Assembly: GCA_943331855.1 (NCBI GenBank)
Contig: CALQNE010000184.1
Span: 1 to 7,059 of the forward strand
Direction of reading: 5' to 3'
DNA from: Bordetella parapertussis
GTDB lineage: Bacteria > Pseudomonadota > Gammaproteobacteria > Burkholderiales > Burkholderiaceae_B
DNA: 7,059 bases
Below are positions 1 through 6,144 of this stretch, in pieces. Position 1 is the first letter of the stretch. The number at the start of each line of letters is the position of its first letter. A model generated the notes under the pieces. It was not told the origin of the DNA, ran no database searches, and was given only the letters and a program-made list of their open reading frames with translations. A program made the translations under genes and the position numbers.

Positions 1-54
1 GCGATCAATCAGTGCAGCAGGACCCAATTGCGGCGAGCTTTGCAGAATACTCAG
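1..54 (-). other. left-edge flank; possible start of next minus-strand gene
   Basis: Downstream of the glycosyltransferase on the minus strand, a frame beginning at CTG (54-52) and overlapping the glycosyltransferase stop as CTGA stays open for 18 codons to the window edge. It contains no ATG or GTG; a TTG and further CTG codons are present. A four-base stop/start overlap would fit a translationally coupled next gene, but CTG is a rare start and 18 codons are too few to recognise a family. It may equally be a non-coding spacer. Confidence 0.2.
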
Positions 55-1286
55 AGGTTTGTCTTTAGCTGCATGGTCGTTTTTAAGGCACTCGTCGGAT
101 CCTCGTTCGCAATCAATGATCTAAAAATACTCTCAGTGCGCGCAATCACTGAACTCCAGTCGCGATCGACCGCTGTCTGACGCGCGGCGACCCGTATTTG
201 GGCGCGCAACTCAGGGTCTTCAACGACTTGCCGTGCGGCCTCGAACAGCTGCGCCTCTTGGTTGGGCGCAAGCACCATGCCATTGCGTCCGTGCTCAATG
301 AGCTGCCCGGCTGCCGCATGATCGTACGCCACCACGGCCAGGCCGCTTGCCATCGCCTCGATCGTCACATTCCCAAAGGTCTCGGTCAGACTCGGAAAAA
401 TAAACAAATCTGCACTCGCGTAATGTTTAGCCAGATCCAGACCGGTGCGCGTACCCGCAAAAATCGCTTCAGGAATACTACGTTCGAGGGCGTGACGCAA
501 GGGGCCATCTCCAACGATGACCAGTTGCACTGGCAGACCCCGGGCTTGCAAGGATTTAAAACAACGCACGACGGTCTCTAGATTTTTTTCGACTGCCAAA
601 CGTCCGACTGATAAGAGGACTTGTGTCTGTGGGGTCGCGCCCCAGTTCTGTCGCAATTGTTCGTCTCGTTTAGCGGGCGAAAAATTTTCTGTATCAACAC
701 CGCGAGGCACAACCATCAGTCGATCAAAGCCAATTTTCGACAACTCTGCCATCAAGCCTTGGGTTGGTACCATCGTGCAATGTGTGGCGTTATGAAATTT
801 TCGCATGTAGGCCACAATCGCGCCCTTCAGCCAACCAAATCCATAGAACTGGCTGTACGCATGAAAGTTAGTTCTAAAATCTGAGCTGGTGGGTATTTTG
901 AGCTTACGTGCCGCCCGCGAGGCAGACCAACCTAACGGACCTTCAGTCGCAATATGTACAAGATCAGGTCGTTGCTTCAGCCATAATTTTTGTAAGGCGC
1001 CCTGAGCGGGCAAACCCATGCGTAATTGCTTGTACATCGGAATCGGTGCGCCACGCACCAATACTTCTTGATAGCGTGAATCGGTCGCAGCCTCTGTGTC
1101 ACTATGATGCCGAGGCCTGACCAACATCAGTTCGTGCCCTCGCGCACGCAAGCCCTCTACGATCTTCGACACTGTGTGTGCCACCCCATTGATGTCAGGG
1201 GGATAGGTTTCAGTCACTAACGCTATTCTAAGACTGGGTTTGTCGGGATAAATTCGATCGACTTGAATGGGTGCGTATTCTGTCAT
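51..1286 (-). CDS. GT4-family (glycosyltransferase family 1 domain) retaining glycosyltransferase
   Basis: This 411-residue protein has the two Rossmann-like domains of a GT-B enzyme and should move a sugar from a nucleotide-sugar donor to an acceptor at the cytoplasmic face of the membrane. Domain 1 starts near residue 19 with a strand leading into TETYPPDINGVAHT (25-38), the usual glycine-rich acceptor-side loop; HIATEGPLG (111-119) and SDFRTNFHAY (135-144) follow. Domain 2 shows PRGVD (194-198), SVGRLAVEKN (226-235), GDGP (259-262) and the retaining-GT4 E-x7-E signature, E302 to E310, in ETFGNVTIE. There is no signal peptide or clear membrane helix. The pattern resembles the MgtA/PimB/SqdX branch, whose known members glycosylate lipids or phosphatidylinositol, so a glycolipid acceptor is plausible but not shown. 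An in-frame TAA four codons upstream fixes the ATG start, preceded by a weak AAGAG. It is divergent from the Mpo1-like gene. Enzyme class is secure; sugar and acceptor are unknown. Confidence 0.93.
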   Translation of the reverse strand: MTEYAPIQVDRIYPDKPSLRIALVTETYPPDINGVAHTVSKIVEGLRARGHELMLVRPRHHSDTEAATDSRYQEVLVRGAPIPMYKQLRMGLPAQGALQKLWLKQRPDLVHIATEGPLGWSASRAARKLKIPTSSDFRTNFHAYSQFYGFGWLKGAIVAYMRKFHNATHCTMVPTQGLMAELSKIGFDRLMVVPRGVDTENFSPAKRDEQLRQNWGATPQTQVLLSVGRLAVEKNLETVVRCFKSLQARGLPVQLVIVGDGPLRHALERSIPEAIFAGTRTGLDLAKHYASADLFIFPSLTETFGNVTIEAMASGLAVVAYDHAAAGQLIEHGRNGMVLAPNQEAQLFEAARQVVEDPELRAQIRVAARQTAVDRDWSSVIARTESIFRSLIANEDPTSALKTTMQLKTNL

Positions 1287-1486
1287 CTGAGCTCTTTATC
1301 ACTTTGATGTAGCAAAAATTTAATCGATTCATGTAACCGTTCGATGACAACGCAAAATTGAAAATAAACTGCAACACGAATGTCATCAAAAATTCATCTT
1401 TTAATCCCACGCATCTGAAATAATCTCTTCCTAGGGCTTGCCCATAATCTATCTTATTCGCGACATAGACAACCCAAGGGATCACG
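1287..1486. promoter_or_regulatory. 200-bp AT-rich divergent intergenic region
   Basis: This spacer lies between the divergently transcribed glycosyltransferase and Mpo1-like genes and must hold both promoters unless they lie inside the genes. It is clearly more AT-rich than its flanks. Partial -10-like hexamers occur (CATAAT at 1443-1448 on the plus strand), but I found no partner -35 at proper spacing, so no promoter is called. No strong hairpin or operator-like palindrome was seen. The open frame crossing it on the minus strand looks like an uncoded shadow. Confidence 0.5.
1476..1481 (+). promoter_or_regulatory. ribosome binding site of the Mpo1-like gene
   Basis: AAGGGA lies five bases before the ATG at 1487. 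It is a good Shine-Dalgarno match and supports this start over any later methionine. Confidence 0.6.
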
Positions 1487-2095
1487 ATGAAAGAATTGCT
1501 AAACACGCTAAGAATACAACGCTGGGATGATCATCGCTATTATCACCACAGTCGCATTAACCAGAGTCTGCACTTAGTCAGTGCGTTGTCGTTTTTAGTG
1601 TCTTACGTACTGCTATTTATTAATCCAGTCGCAGCATCGCTTGTTGCCTGGTTGGTTGCCATGACAACCCGTCAGTCGGGCCATTTCTTTTTTGAACCGA
1701 AGGGATACGATCACGTCAACCAGGCAACACACGAACATAAAGAAGAAATCAAGGTTGGCTATAACTTGCATCGCAAGATCGTGCTGCTGTCGATTTGGGC
1801 TGCGATACCTGTGCTGGCATATCTTCAGCCCTCGCTGATCACCTGGGCCGTACCTGAGGCATACGAAGATACGACAGTACGTATCGTTGGTATGGCTTGG
1901 CTCTTCTTGGGCGTTGCTGGCTTATTATTCAGAGTGGCTCAACTCTGCATCAAAGAAAGCTTCAAGGCGGCTTTTGCCTGGGCACTAAAAATCTTGACAG
2001 ATCCCGTACACGATGTGCTGCTGTACCGCCGCTCACCGATTTATTTAATGCGTGGTGAGTTAATTGATCCCATGCCACACGTTCAGTCGCATTAA
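1487..2095 (+). CDS. small multi-pass membrane protein, Mpo1-like (DUF962/YGL010w) candidate
   Basis: The 202-residue product has about three to four hydrophobic segments (roughly 28-48, 47-60, 97-113 and 132-152) and should sit in the inner membrane. Before the first segment is HHSRINQSLH (20-29), giving H20-H21-x3-N25-x3-H29. Between segments comes GHFFFE (65-70), followed by a polar stretch with H76, H82, H84 and H95. A further H175 sits in TDPVHD near the C terminus. The N-x3-H followed by a loop GH-x3-E resembles the Mpo1/DUF962 family, whose yeast member is an Fe(II)-dependent dioxygenase that shortens 2-hydroxy fatty acids by alpha-oxidation. I recognise the pattern by eye only, so it could instead be an unrelated histidine-rich membrane protein or a diverged lipid hydroxylase. 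No signal peptide is evident. It is a single-gene unit, divergent from the glycosyltransferase, and ends just before a hairpin terminator. That it is a gene is near certain; the function is tentative. Confidence 0.85.
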   Translation: MKELLNTLRIQRWDDHRYYHHSRINQSLHLVSALSFLVSYVLLFINPVAASLVAWLVAMTTRQSGHFFFEPKGYDHVNQATHEHKEEIKVGYNLHRKIVLLSIWAAIPVLAYLQPSLITWAVPEAYEDTTVRIVGMAWLFLGVAGLLFRVAQLCIKESFKAAFAWALKILTDPVHDVLLYRRSPIYLMRGELIDPMPHVQSH

Positions 2096-2100
2096 GCACT

Positions 2101-2150
2101 AAAAAATCAGAGACTTTAGCGCTTTAACCAAACGCTCGAAGTCTCTGATT
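2101..2150 (-). terminator. intrinsic terminator, possibly bidirectional
   Basis: A perfect 12-bp inverted repeat, AATCAGAGACTT at 2105-2116 and AAGTCTCTGATT at 2139-2150, encloses 22 bases that can pair further (AGCG 2118-2121 with CGCT 2133-2136, then TTT with AAA around an AACC loop). Read on the minus strand the stem ends directly in a T-run, the complement of the six A's at 2101-2106, so it is a classical rho-independent terminator for the aminotransferase that stops at 2169. On the plus strand the stem is followed by a pyrimidine-rich stretch ending in TTTTT about 14 bases later, so it probably also limits read-through from the Mpo1-like gene, less efficiently. Confidence 0.85.
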
Positions 2151-2168
2151 GCGCTCCTCTTCTTGTTT

Positions 2169-3833
2169 TTACAGCTTAGTTTGCTGCACCATCTCTAACA
2201 ACATACGGCGTCGAATTTGTTTGTTTGTCTGCCCCTGCGGCGCCCACCACCAAGCGCCCATAGCCATCTGATGAGCAGCACGTACAAAGCGTTGGCAGAA
2301 ATCATCAAAATCCACATCTGTAAAGTTCAGACTGAAGATCATTCGGCCGGTACCGACCCAACTCAGGGCGATCCCTTCACGACGCAGGTAAAACTGCAAC
2401 AACCAGTTGAAGCGGCTTGGAACGTCATACAACACCGTCCACACGGTCGACATGGCTTCGACACGCAAAGGCAGCCCTTCACGCTTGAGCAGCGCGTTCA
2501 ACTGATTCTTGCGTGTGTTCCAGGTTGTTTCAAGCGAGGCGTAGAGTGCTTGAACCTCTGCGGTATCTTGTCGATGCAAAAATACATTCATGGCACCCAT
2601 GACATAAGGGTGTGCATTAAAGGTACCTCGTGCAAAGCAAATATCGGCTGGATGCTCAGTATAGAAGCGTGTCATCAAATTCTTTTTACCGCACAGTATG
2701 CCGATCGGCAAGCCACCGCCCAGTGTCTTACCATAGGTGACCATATCAGCCTCAAGGCCGAAATATTCCTGGGCTCCACCCGGGGCAAGCCTAAAGCCCA
2801 AAAAGACCTCATCCAAAATAAAAATAATGCCGCGTTCAGTGCATACCTGACGCAAATCTTTGAGCCAGGCCGTATAGGCGGCACGATCGTAATGCGCACG
2901 ACGCCCACCATCGACCAAGGTCGAATCGGTGGGTGCAGCCTGGTTGGGATGCATGGCTTGTATCGGATTCACCAACACGCAAGCAATATCACGACGATTG
3001 CGAAGCACCCGCAGCGTGTTCTCGTGCATTTCGCGAAGCGTCAACGTGTGCTTAGAGGGCGGCATCGGATTGCCTGGACCTGGTTGCACGTCATCCCACC
3101 AACCATGATAAGCGCTTGTGAAACGAACAATTTTTTGACGACCAGTTTGATAGCGCGCCAAACGCACCGCTTGCATCACGGCCTCAGTCCCCGACATATG
3201 AAACGAAACTTCGTCCTTACCCGAAATGGCACACAAGCGACGAATATTGTCGAGTACGCAGGGGTGGTACGAGCCCAGGACCGGGCCCAGATCGCGCACC
3301 AGCTTACTGCCTTCTTCGATGCAAGACTTGTAAAAGTCCAAACCAAACAAGTTCACGCCATACGACCCCGTCACATCAATCAAGCGATTGCCATCCATAT
3401 CAGTGAGCCAGACCCCATCACTGCTCACCCAGAAGCTACCCAACTGGATATGCCGCTGCAACACTTCGCGAAATTGATAAGGCACCCGATAGTTGCTAAT
3501 AAACTGCAAATCAGAAATCATCGGTTTACTCGCAACGGTATGGGCCAGAGTCAGCGCGCTGCGTGTGCGCAGATCGGTTCCCAACGCCTCAAGAGCAACT
3601 CTGCGTTGCGTCGCGACCTCGGGCGGCGCGCCGTCAGCGTTAAACCATTTATCGTCGGAGTACGAGTAGCCAGGCACCCAGCGCGCGATGCGCTTCGCCC
3701 AACGCAGGTGTCCCCCCAGAGACGGGTACTTGGCCACCGAGAGTTCCAGTCGTTGCTTAATTCGCAACAACAGCCAAAGGCTAGCGGCCGCCCCAACAGC
3801 ATATTGCAGAACATTCAAAATTTGATCAGTCAT
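2169..3833 (-). CDS. membrane-anchored class III PLP-dependent aminotransferase (glutamate-1-semialdehyde aminomutase-like)
   Basis: The 554-residue protein has a fold-type I aminotransferase domain from about 105 to 525. SGTEAV (214-219) fits the PLP-phosphate loop, AYHGWWDD (241-248) matches the YHG ring-stacking motif, DEVFLGFR (341-348) supplies the Asp that pairs with the pyridine nitrogen, YGKTLGGGLPIG (367-378) places the Schiff-base lysine at K369, and GTFNAHP (403-409) matches the later phosphate-contact motif. The order and wording are closest to HemL-like aminotransferases and to the amination domains of lipopeptide synthetases. HemL itself is about 430 residues and soluble. Here about 100 extra N-terminal residues begin with one hydrophobic helix (about 5-24) followed by basic residues, predicting a cytoplasmic catalytic domain tethered to the inner membrane, and about 25 extra C-terminal residues are basic. 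All catalytic residues are present. The ATG is chosen because no upstream in-frame start exists; GAGG lies seven bases before it. It is probably not the housekeeping HemL. Substrate unknown; lipid-linked or long-chain carbonyl is inferred from the anchor and neighbours. Confidence 0.93.
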   Translation of the reverse strand: MTDQILNVLQYAVGAAASLWLLLRIKQRLELSVAKYPSLGGHLRWAKRIARWVPGYSYSDDKWFNADGAPPEVATQRRVALEALGTDLRTRSALTLAHTVASKPMISDLQFISNYRVPYQFREVLQRHIQLGSFWVSSDGVWLTDMDGNRLIDVTGSYGVNLFGLDFYKSCIEEGSKLVRDLGPVLGSYHPCVLDNIRRLCAISGKDEVSFHMSGTEAVMQAVRLARYQTGRQKIVRFTSAYHGWWDDVQPGPGNPMPPSKHTLTLREMHENTLRVLRNRRDIACVLVNPIQAMHPNQAAPTDSTLVDGGRRAHYDRAAYTAWLKDLRQVCTERGIIFILDEVFLGFRLAPGGAQEYFGLEADMVTYGKTLGGGLPIGILCGKKNLMTRFYTEHPADICFARGTFNAHPYVMGAMNVFLHRQDTAEVQALYASLETTWNTRKNQLNALLKREGLPLRVEAMSTVWTVLYDVPSRFNWLLQFYLRREGIALSWVGTGRMIFSLNFTDVDFDDFCQRFVRAAHQMAMGAWWWAPQGQTNKQIRRRMLLEMVQQTKL

Positions 3834-3877
3834 AGTTTTGCCTCGAAAACTCCTTTTTATGACTTTAAGGTGACGAA
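3834..3877. promoter_or_regulatory. 44-bp divergent spacer between aminotransferase and psd
   Basis: This stretch separates two divergent start codons and contains both ribosome binding sites, so it cannot hold two independent full promoters. At least one promoter must overlap the other gene's 5' end, or both overlap each other. A minus-strand CATAAA (complement of 3855-3860) could be a -10 for the aminotransferase, but no good -35 is spaced from it. On the plus strand a TTGCAG at 3804-3809 lacks a properly spaced -10. No operator palindrome is apparent. Confidence 0.4.
3867..3873 (+). promoter_or_regulatory. ribosome binding site of psd, between two candidate starts
   Basis: AAGGTGA matches the 16S anti-Shine-Dalgarno complement. 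It lies four bases before ATG 3878 and seven before the adjacent ATG 3881. The spacing slightly favours the second ATG, which would remove one methionine and nothing else. Confidence 0.55.
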
Positions 3878-4837
3878 ATGATGAACATCAGTAAAGCCGT
3901 CAGAAATGTCTTTGCTCACGAAGACCTCAACTTCTTAGTCACCAACCGGATTCCCAGGCTTGCCGTCACCCATTTCATGGGCTGGTTCAGCAAAATCAAG
4001 ATTGGATGGGTGCGCGACGCGTCGATTGGTGTCTGGAAACTATTTACTGATCTCGATTTAAGCGAAGCCAAAAAACAACATTTTGATAGCCTTCACGATT
4101 GTTTTATTCGCGAATTGCGTGAAGGCGCACGCGTCGTCAATCAGGATCCGGAGGTGATGACCAGCCCCTGCGATGCCATTGTGGGCGCTTGCGGAAGAAT
4201 CGTGAACGGACAAGTGTTTCAGGCGAAGGGATTTCCGTACACCCTGACCGATCTGTTTGGTCAATATGCCGATACAAGCGCCTGGACCAATGGTCAGTAC
4301 GTGACGCTACGCTTAACCTCTGCAATGTATCACCGCTTTCATGCCCCCTATGCAGGTGCGATGAAGACTGTCAATTATCTTTCAGGCGATACCTGGAACG
4401 TTAACCCGATTGCCTTGAAGCGTGTCGAGAAGCTATTTTGCAAAAATGAGCGCGCTGTGCTTGCACTTGAGTTAGGTTCACAGCGGCATAAGGTTGCGCT
4501 CGTTCCGGTCGCCGCGATCTTGGTGGCGAGTATTCGGTTACATGGACTCAACACTTTATTTCATACCCGTTACCAAGGACAAACGAATTTTTCTTGCGAC
4601 GTTGGGTTTGAAAAAGGACAAGAACTTGGCTGGTTTGAGCACGGCTCGACCATTATCGTGTTCGCCCCAGACGGTTTTACGTTAGCCGATCAAATCATAC
4701 CCGGCGCACAGATCAAAATGGGTTGTCCGCTGATGCGACTGCCTGCTGAGCCAAAAGAAAGTGAATCACTCAAATTGACGCTTGAACAGCAGGCGACGAA
4801 AACTGCAAACGATACTCGCCAAGTGAGCGCAGCGTGA
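3878..4837 (+). CDS. psd: phosphatidylserine decarboxylase proenzyme
   Basis: The enzyme removes CO2 from phosphatidylserine to give phosphatidylethanolamine at the inner membrane, using a pyruvoyl group made by self-cleavage. At 319 residues it matches the E. coli enzyme (322). Conserved blocks are present in order: SPCDAIVGACG (96-106) with the Asp of the self-cleavage triad at D99, FQAKGFPYTL (114-123), MYHRFHAPYAG (150-160) with H152 and H155, the NVNP and KNER blocks (174-177, 189-192), and ELGWFEHGSTII (249-260). Cleavage should fall between G256 and S257, giving a beta chain of about 256 residues and a pyruvoyl-capped alpha chain of about 63. The E. coli LGST tetrad reads HGST here. 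The amphipathic N-terminal region (about 13-56) should bind the membrane. It overlaps lplT by four bases, indicating an operon, and is divergent from the aminotransferase across 44 bp. A second, housekeeping psd may exist elsewhere, in which case this copy may be specialised. Some family members decarboxylate other serine-type headgroups or free amino acids, so the substrate is very likely, not certain. Confidence 0.95.
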   Translation: MMNISKAVRNVFAHEDLNFLVTNRIPRLAVTHFMGWFSKIKIGWVRDASIGVWKLFTDLDLSEAKKQHFDSLHDCFIRELREGARVVNQDPEVMTSPCDAIVGACGRIVNGQVFQAKGFPYTLTDLFGQYADTSAWTNGQYVTLRLTSAMYHRFHAPYAGAMKTVNYLSGDTWNVNPIALKRVEKLFCKNERAVLALELGSQRHKVALVPVAAILVASIRLHGLNTLFHTRYQGQTNFSCDVGFEKGQELGWFEHGSTIIVFAPDGFTLADQIIPGAQIKMGCPLMRLPAEPKESESLKLTLEQQATKTANDTRQVSAA

Positions 4838-6135
4838 ACCGTGGCTTTTATATCGTCATCATCGCGCAAACCTTCTCGTCGCTGGCGGATAACGCCCTCT
4901 TTATTGCTGCGATTGCCTTGATTCATCAACTAGAGGGCCCTGTATGGGTGCCACCCTTAATCAAATGGGGCGTAGCTGCCAGTTACGTGCTCCTCGCACC
5001 TTTTGTTGGCGCGATCGCTGACGCCTACGCAAAGGGCAAGGTCATGTTCACCACAAACGCCTTCAAAGTGATCGGTTGTATTCTGATGTTTAGCTATGGA
5101 TTCTTTGGTTTAGCCGCGTCTGGGCAAATCGTTTTAATCTGCGTGGCGTACGCGATTGTTGGAATGGGGGCCGCCGCTTATTCACCGGCTAAATACGGCA
5201 TCATCACCGAGATGCTGCCCCCCGAGCAACTTGTCATCGGAAACAGCTGGATCGAAGGTATGACCGTTGTTTCCATCATCATGGGGTCGGTCGTGGGCGG
5301 CTTATTGGTATCGCCTGTCGTTTCAGATTGGTTGCTGTCACACGCCATGATCAAGCAACTGGCTCATACACCTGCCGAAGTTGCGATCTTGATGATTAGC
5401 CTGCTATACGCTGCTGCCGCTCTGACGAATTTATTCATTCCAAACACACATGCCCGCTACCCAAAGCAACACCAACACCCCCTTCGTCTGATTAAAGCCT
5501 TTGGTGGTTACATCAAAGTACTGTGGACTGATCAGCTAGGCCAGATTTCCCTGGCAGTCACGACCCTCTTCTGGGGCGCAGGGGCAACACTGCAACTCAT
5601 CGTGATCGAATGGGGTCGCAGTCAACTAGGCTATCGTTTAGATCAAGCGTCTGTCTTGATGGGCATCGCCGCCTTGGGCACTGTCTTGGGCTCAATTGCA
5701 GCGGCTCGCGTACCACTTAAACAATCTCTGCGCGTTCTGCCAGTTGGCGCACTCATGGGTTTAGTCGTGCTGGTTATGCCACTGATCTACAACGAATGGG
5801 CTGTGTATGGGCTGTTGTTAGTTGTGGGAATTTTGTCTGGATTTTTTGTCGTACCCATGAATGCTCTGTTGCAACATCGTGGCCATTTGTTATTGTCAGC
5901 CGGCCATTCAATTGCCGTGCAAAACTTCAATGAGCAACTCAATATTCTATTGATGGTGTCACTGTATAGTTTGATGCTGTGGCTAGGCATTGCAATCAAC
6001 ACCATCATCGTGATGTTTGGCCTATCGGTTGCGATACTGATGTGTGTGTTGATTCGGTGGAATCAGTCGAATCTGAGAAAGGATCCAAGCATACTCTTGC
6101 GAATCGGTGAGCACGGCCAGGGTAAGGCGCTTTAA
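4834..6135 (+). CDS. lplT: lysophospholipid transporter LplT (MFS)
   Basis: The 433-residue inner-membrane protein has about twelve hydrophobic segments and belongs to the major facilitator superfamily. LplT moves lysophosphatidylethanolamine and related lysolipids from the outer to the inner leaflet for re-acylation. Strong LplT-type blocks are ADNAL (18-22), LAPFVGAIADAYAKGKVM (54-71, containing the MFS loop 2-3 motif), GAAAYSPAKYGI (112-123), LFWGAGATL (245-253), GFFVVPMNALLQHRG (336-350) and SAGHSIAVQN (355-364). It is somewhat longer than the E. coli protein (397), partly from a more extended loop around 160-183 and a short basic C-terminal tail. The start is GTG at 4834, overlapping the psd stop as GTGA; it places the first helix as in E. 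coli and implies translational coupling, with only a weak AAGTGA upstream. In enterobacteria lplT is coupled to aas, the acyltransferase that uses its cargo; here the partner is psd and no acyltransferase is in the window. It converges on the outer-membrane gene with nine bases between stops. Confidence 0.95.
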   Translation: MNRGFYIVIIAQTFSSLADNALFIAAIALIHQLEGPVWVPPLIKWGVAASYVLLAPFVGAIADAYAKGKVMFTTNAFKVIGCILMFSYGFFGLAASGQIVLICVAYAIVGMGAAAYSPAKYGIITEMLPPEQLVIGNSWIEGMTVVSIIMGSVVGGLLVSPVVSDWLLSHAMIKQLAHTPAEVAILMISLLYAAAALTNLFIPNTHARYPKQHQHPLRLIKAFGGYIKVLWTDQLGQISLAVTTLFWGAGATLQLIVIEWGRSQLGYRLDQASVLMGIAALGTVLGSIAAARVPLKQSLRVLPVGALMGLVVLVMPLIYNEWAVYGLLLVVGILSGFFVVPMNALLQHRGHLLLSAGHSIAVQNFNEQLNILLMVSLYSLMLWLGIAINTIIVMFGLSVAILMCVLIRWNQSNLRKDPSILLRIGEHGQGKAL

Positions 6136-6144
6136 AAACAATCG

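Noticed and set aside
198..1120. Several plus-strand open frames opposite the glycosyltransferase
   Set aside because: They are shorter, overlap one another, show no motifs and lie opposite an intact GT4 gene.
1430..1470. Sigma-70 promoter for the Mpo1-like gene (TTGCCC at 1438 or CATAAT at 1443)
   Set aside because: No -35/-10 pair with 16-18 bp spacing could be formed from these hexamers.
1228..1506. 92-codon minus-strand frame spanning the divergent spacer
   Set aside because: It overlaps both real gene starts in other frames, shows no family motif, and covers a spacer expected to hold promoters.
2169..3833. Assignment of the aminotransferase as housekeeping HemL
   Set aside because: The membrane anchor, about 120 extra residues and lipid-gene context do not fit HemL, although the catalytic motifs are HemL-like. 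A genome check for another hemL would settle it.
2169..3833. Serine palmitoyltransferase or other alpha-oxoamine synthase for sphingolipid synthesis
   Set aside because: The motif layout (SGTEAV, DEVFLGFR, YGKTLGGG, GTFNAHP) is class III aminotransferase, not the alpha-oxoamine synthase pattern.
2217..3881. 554-codon plus-strand open frame ending in an ATGA overlap with psd, as a gene
   Set aside because: It lies in exact codon register opposite a clear aminotransferase with all PLP motifs. Its translation is rich in His, Arg, Thr and Gln, has no recognisable domain, and has no good ribosome binding site. The equal length to the aminotransferase is coincidence.
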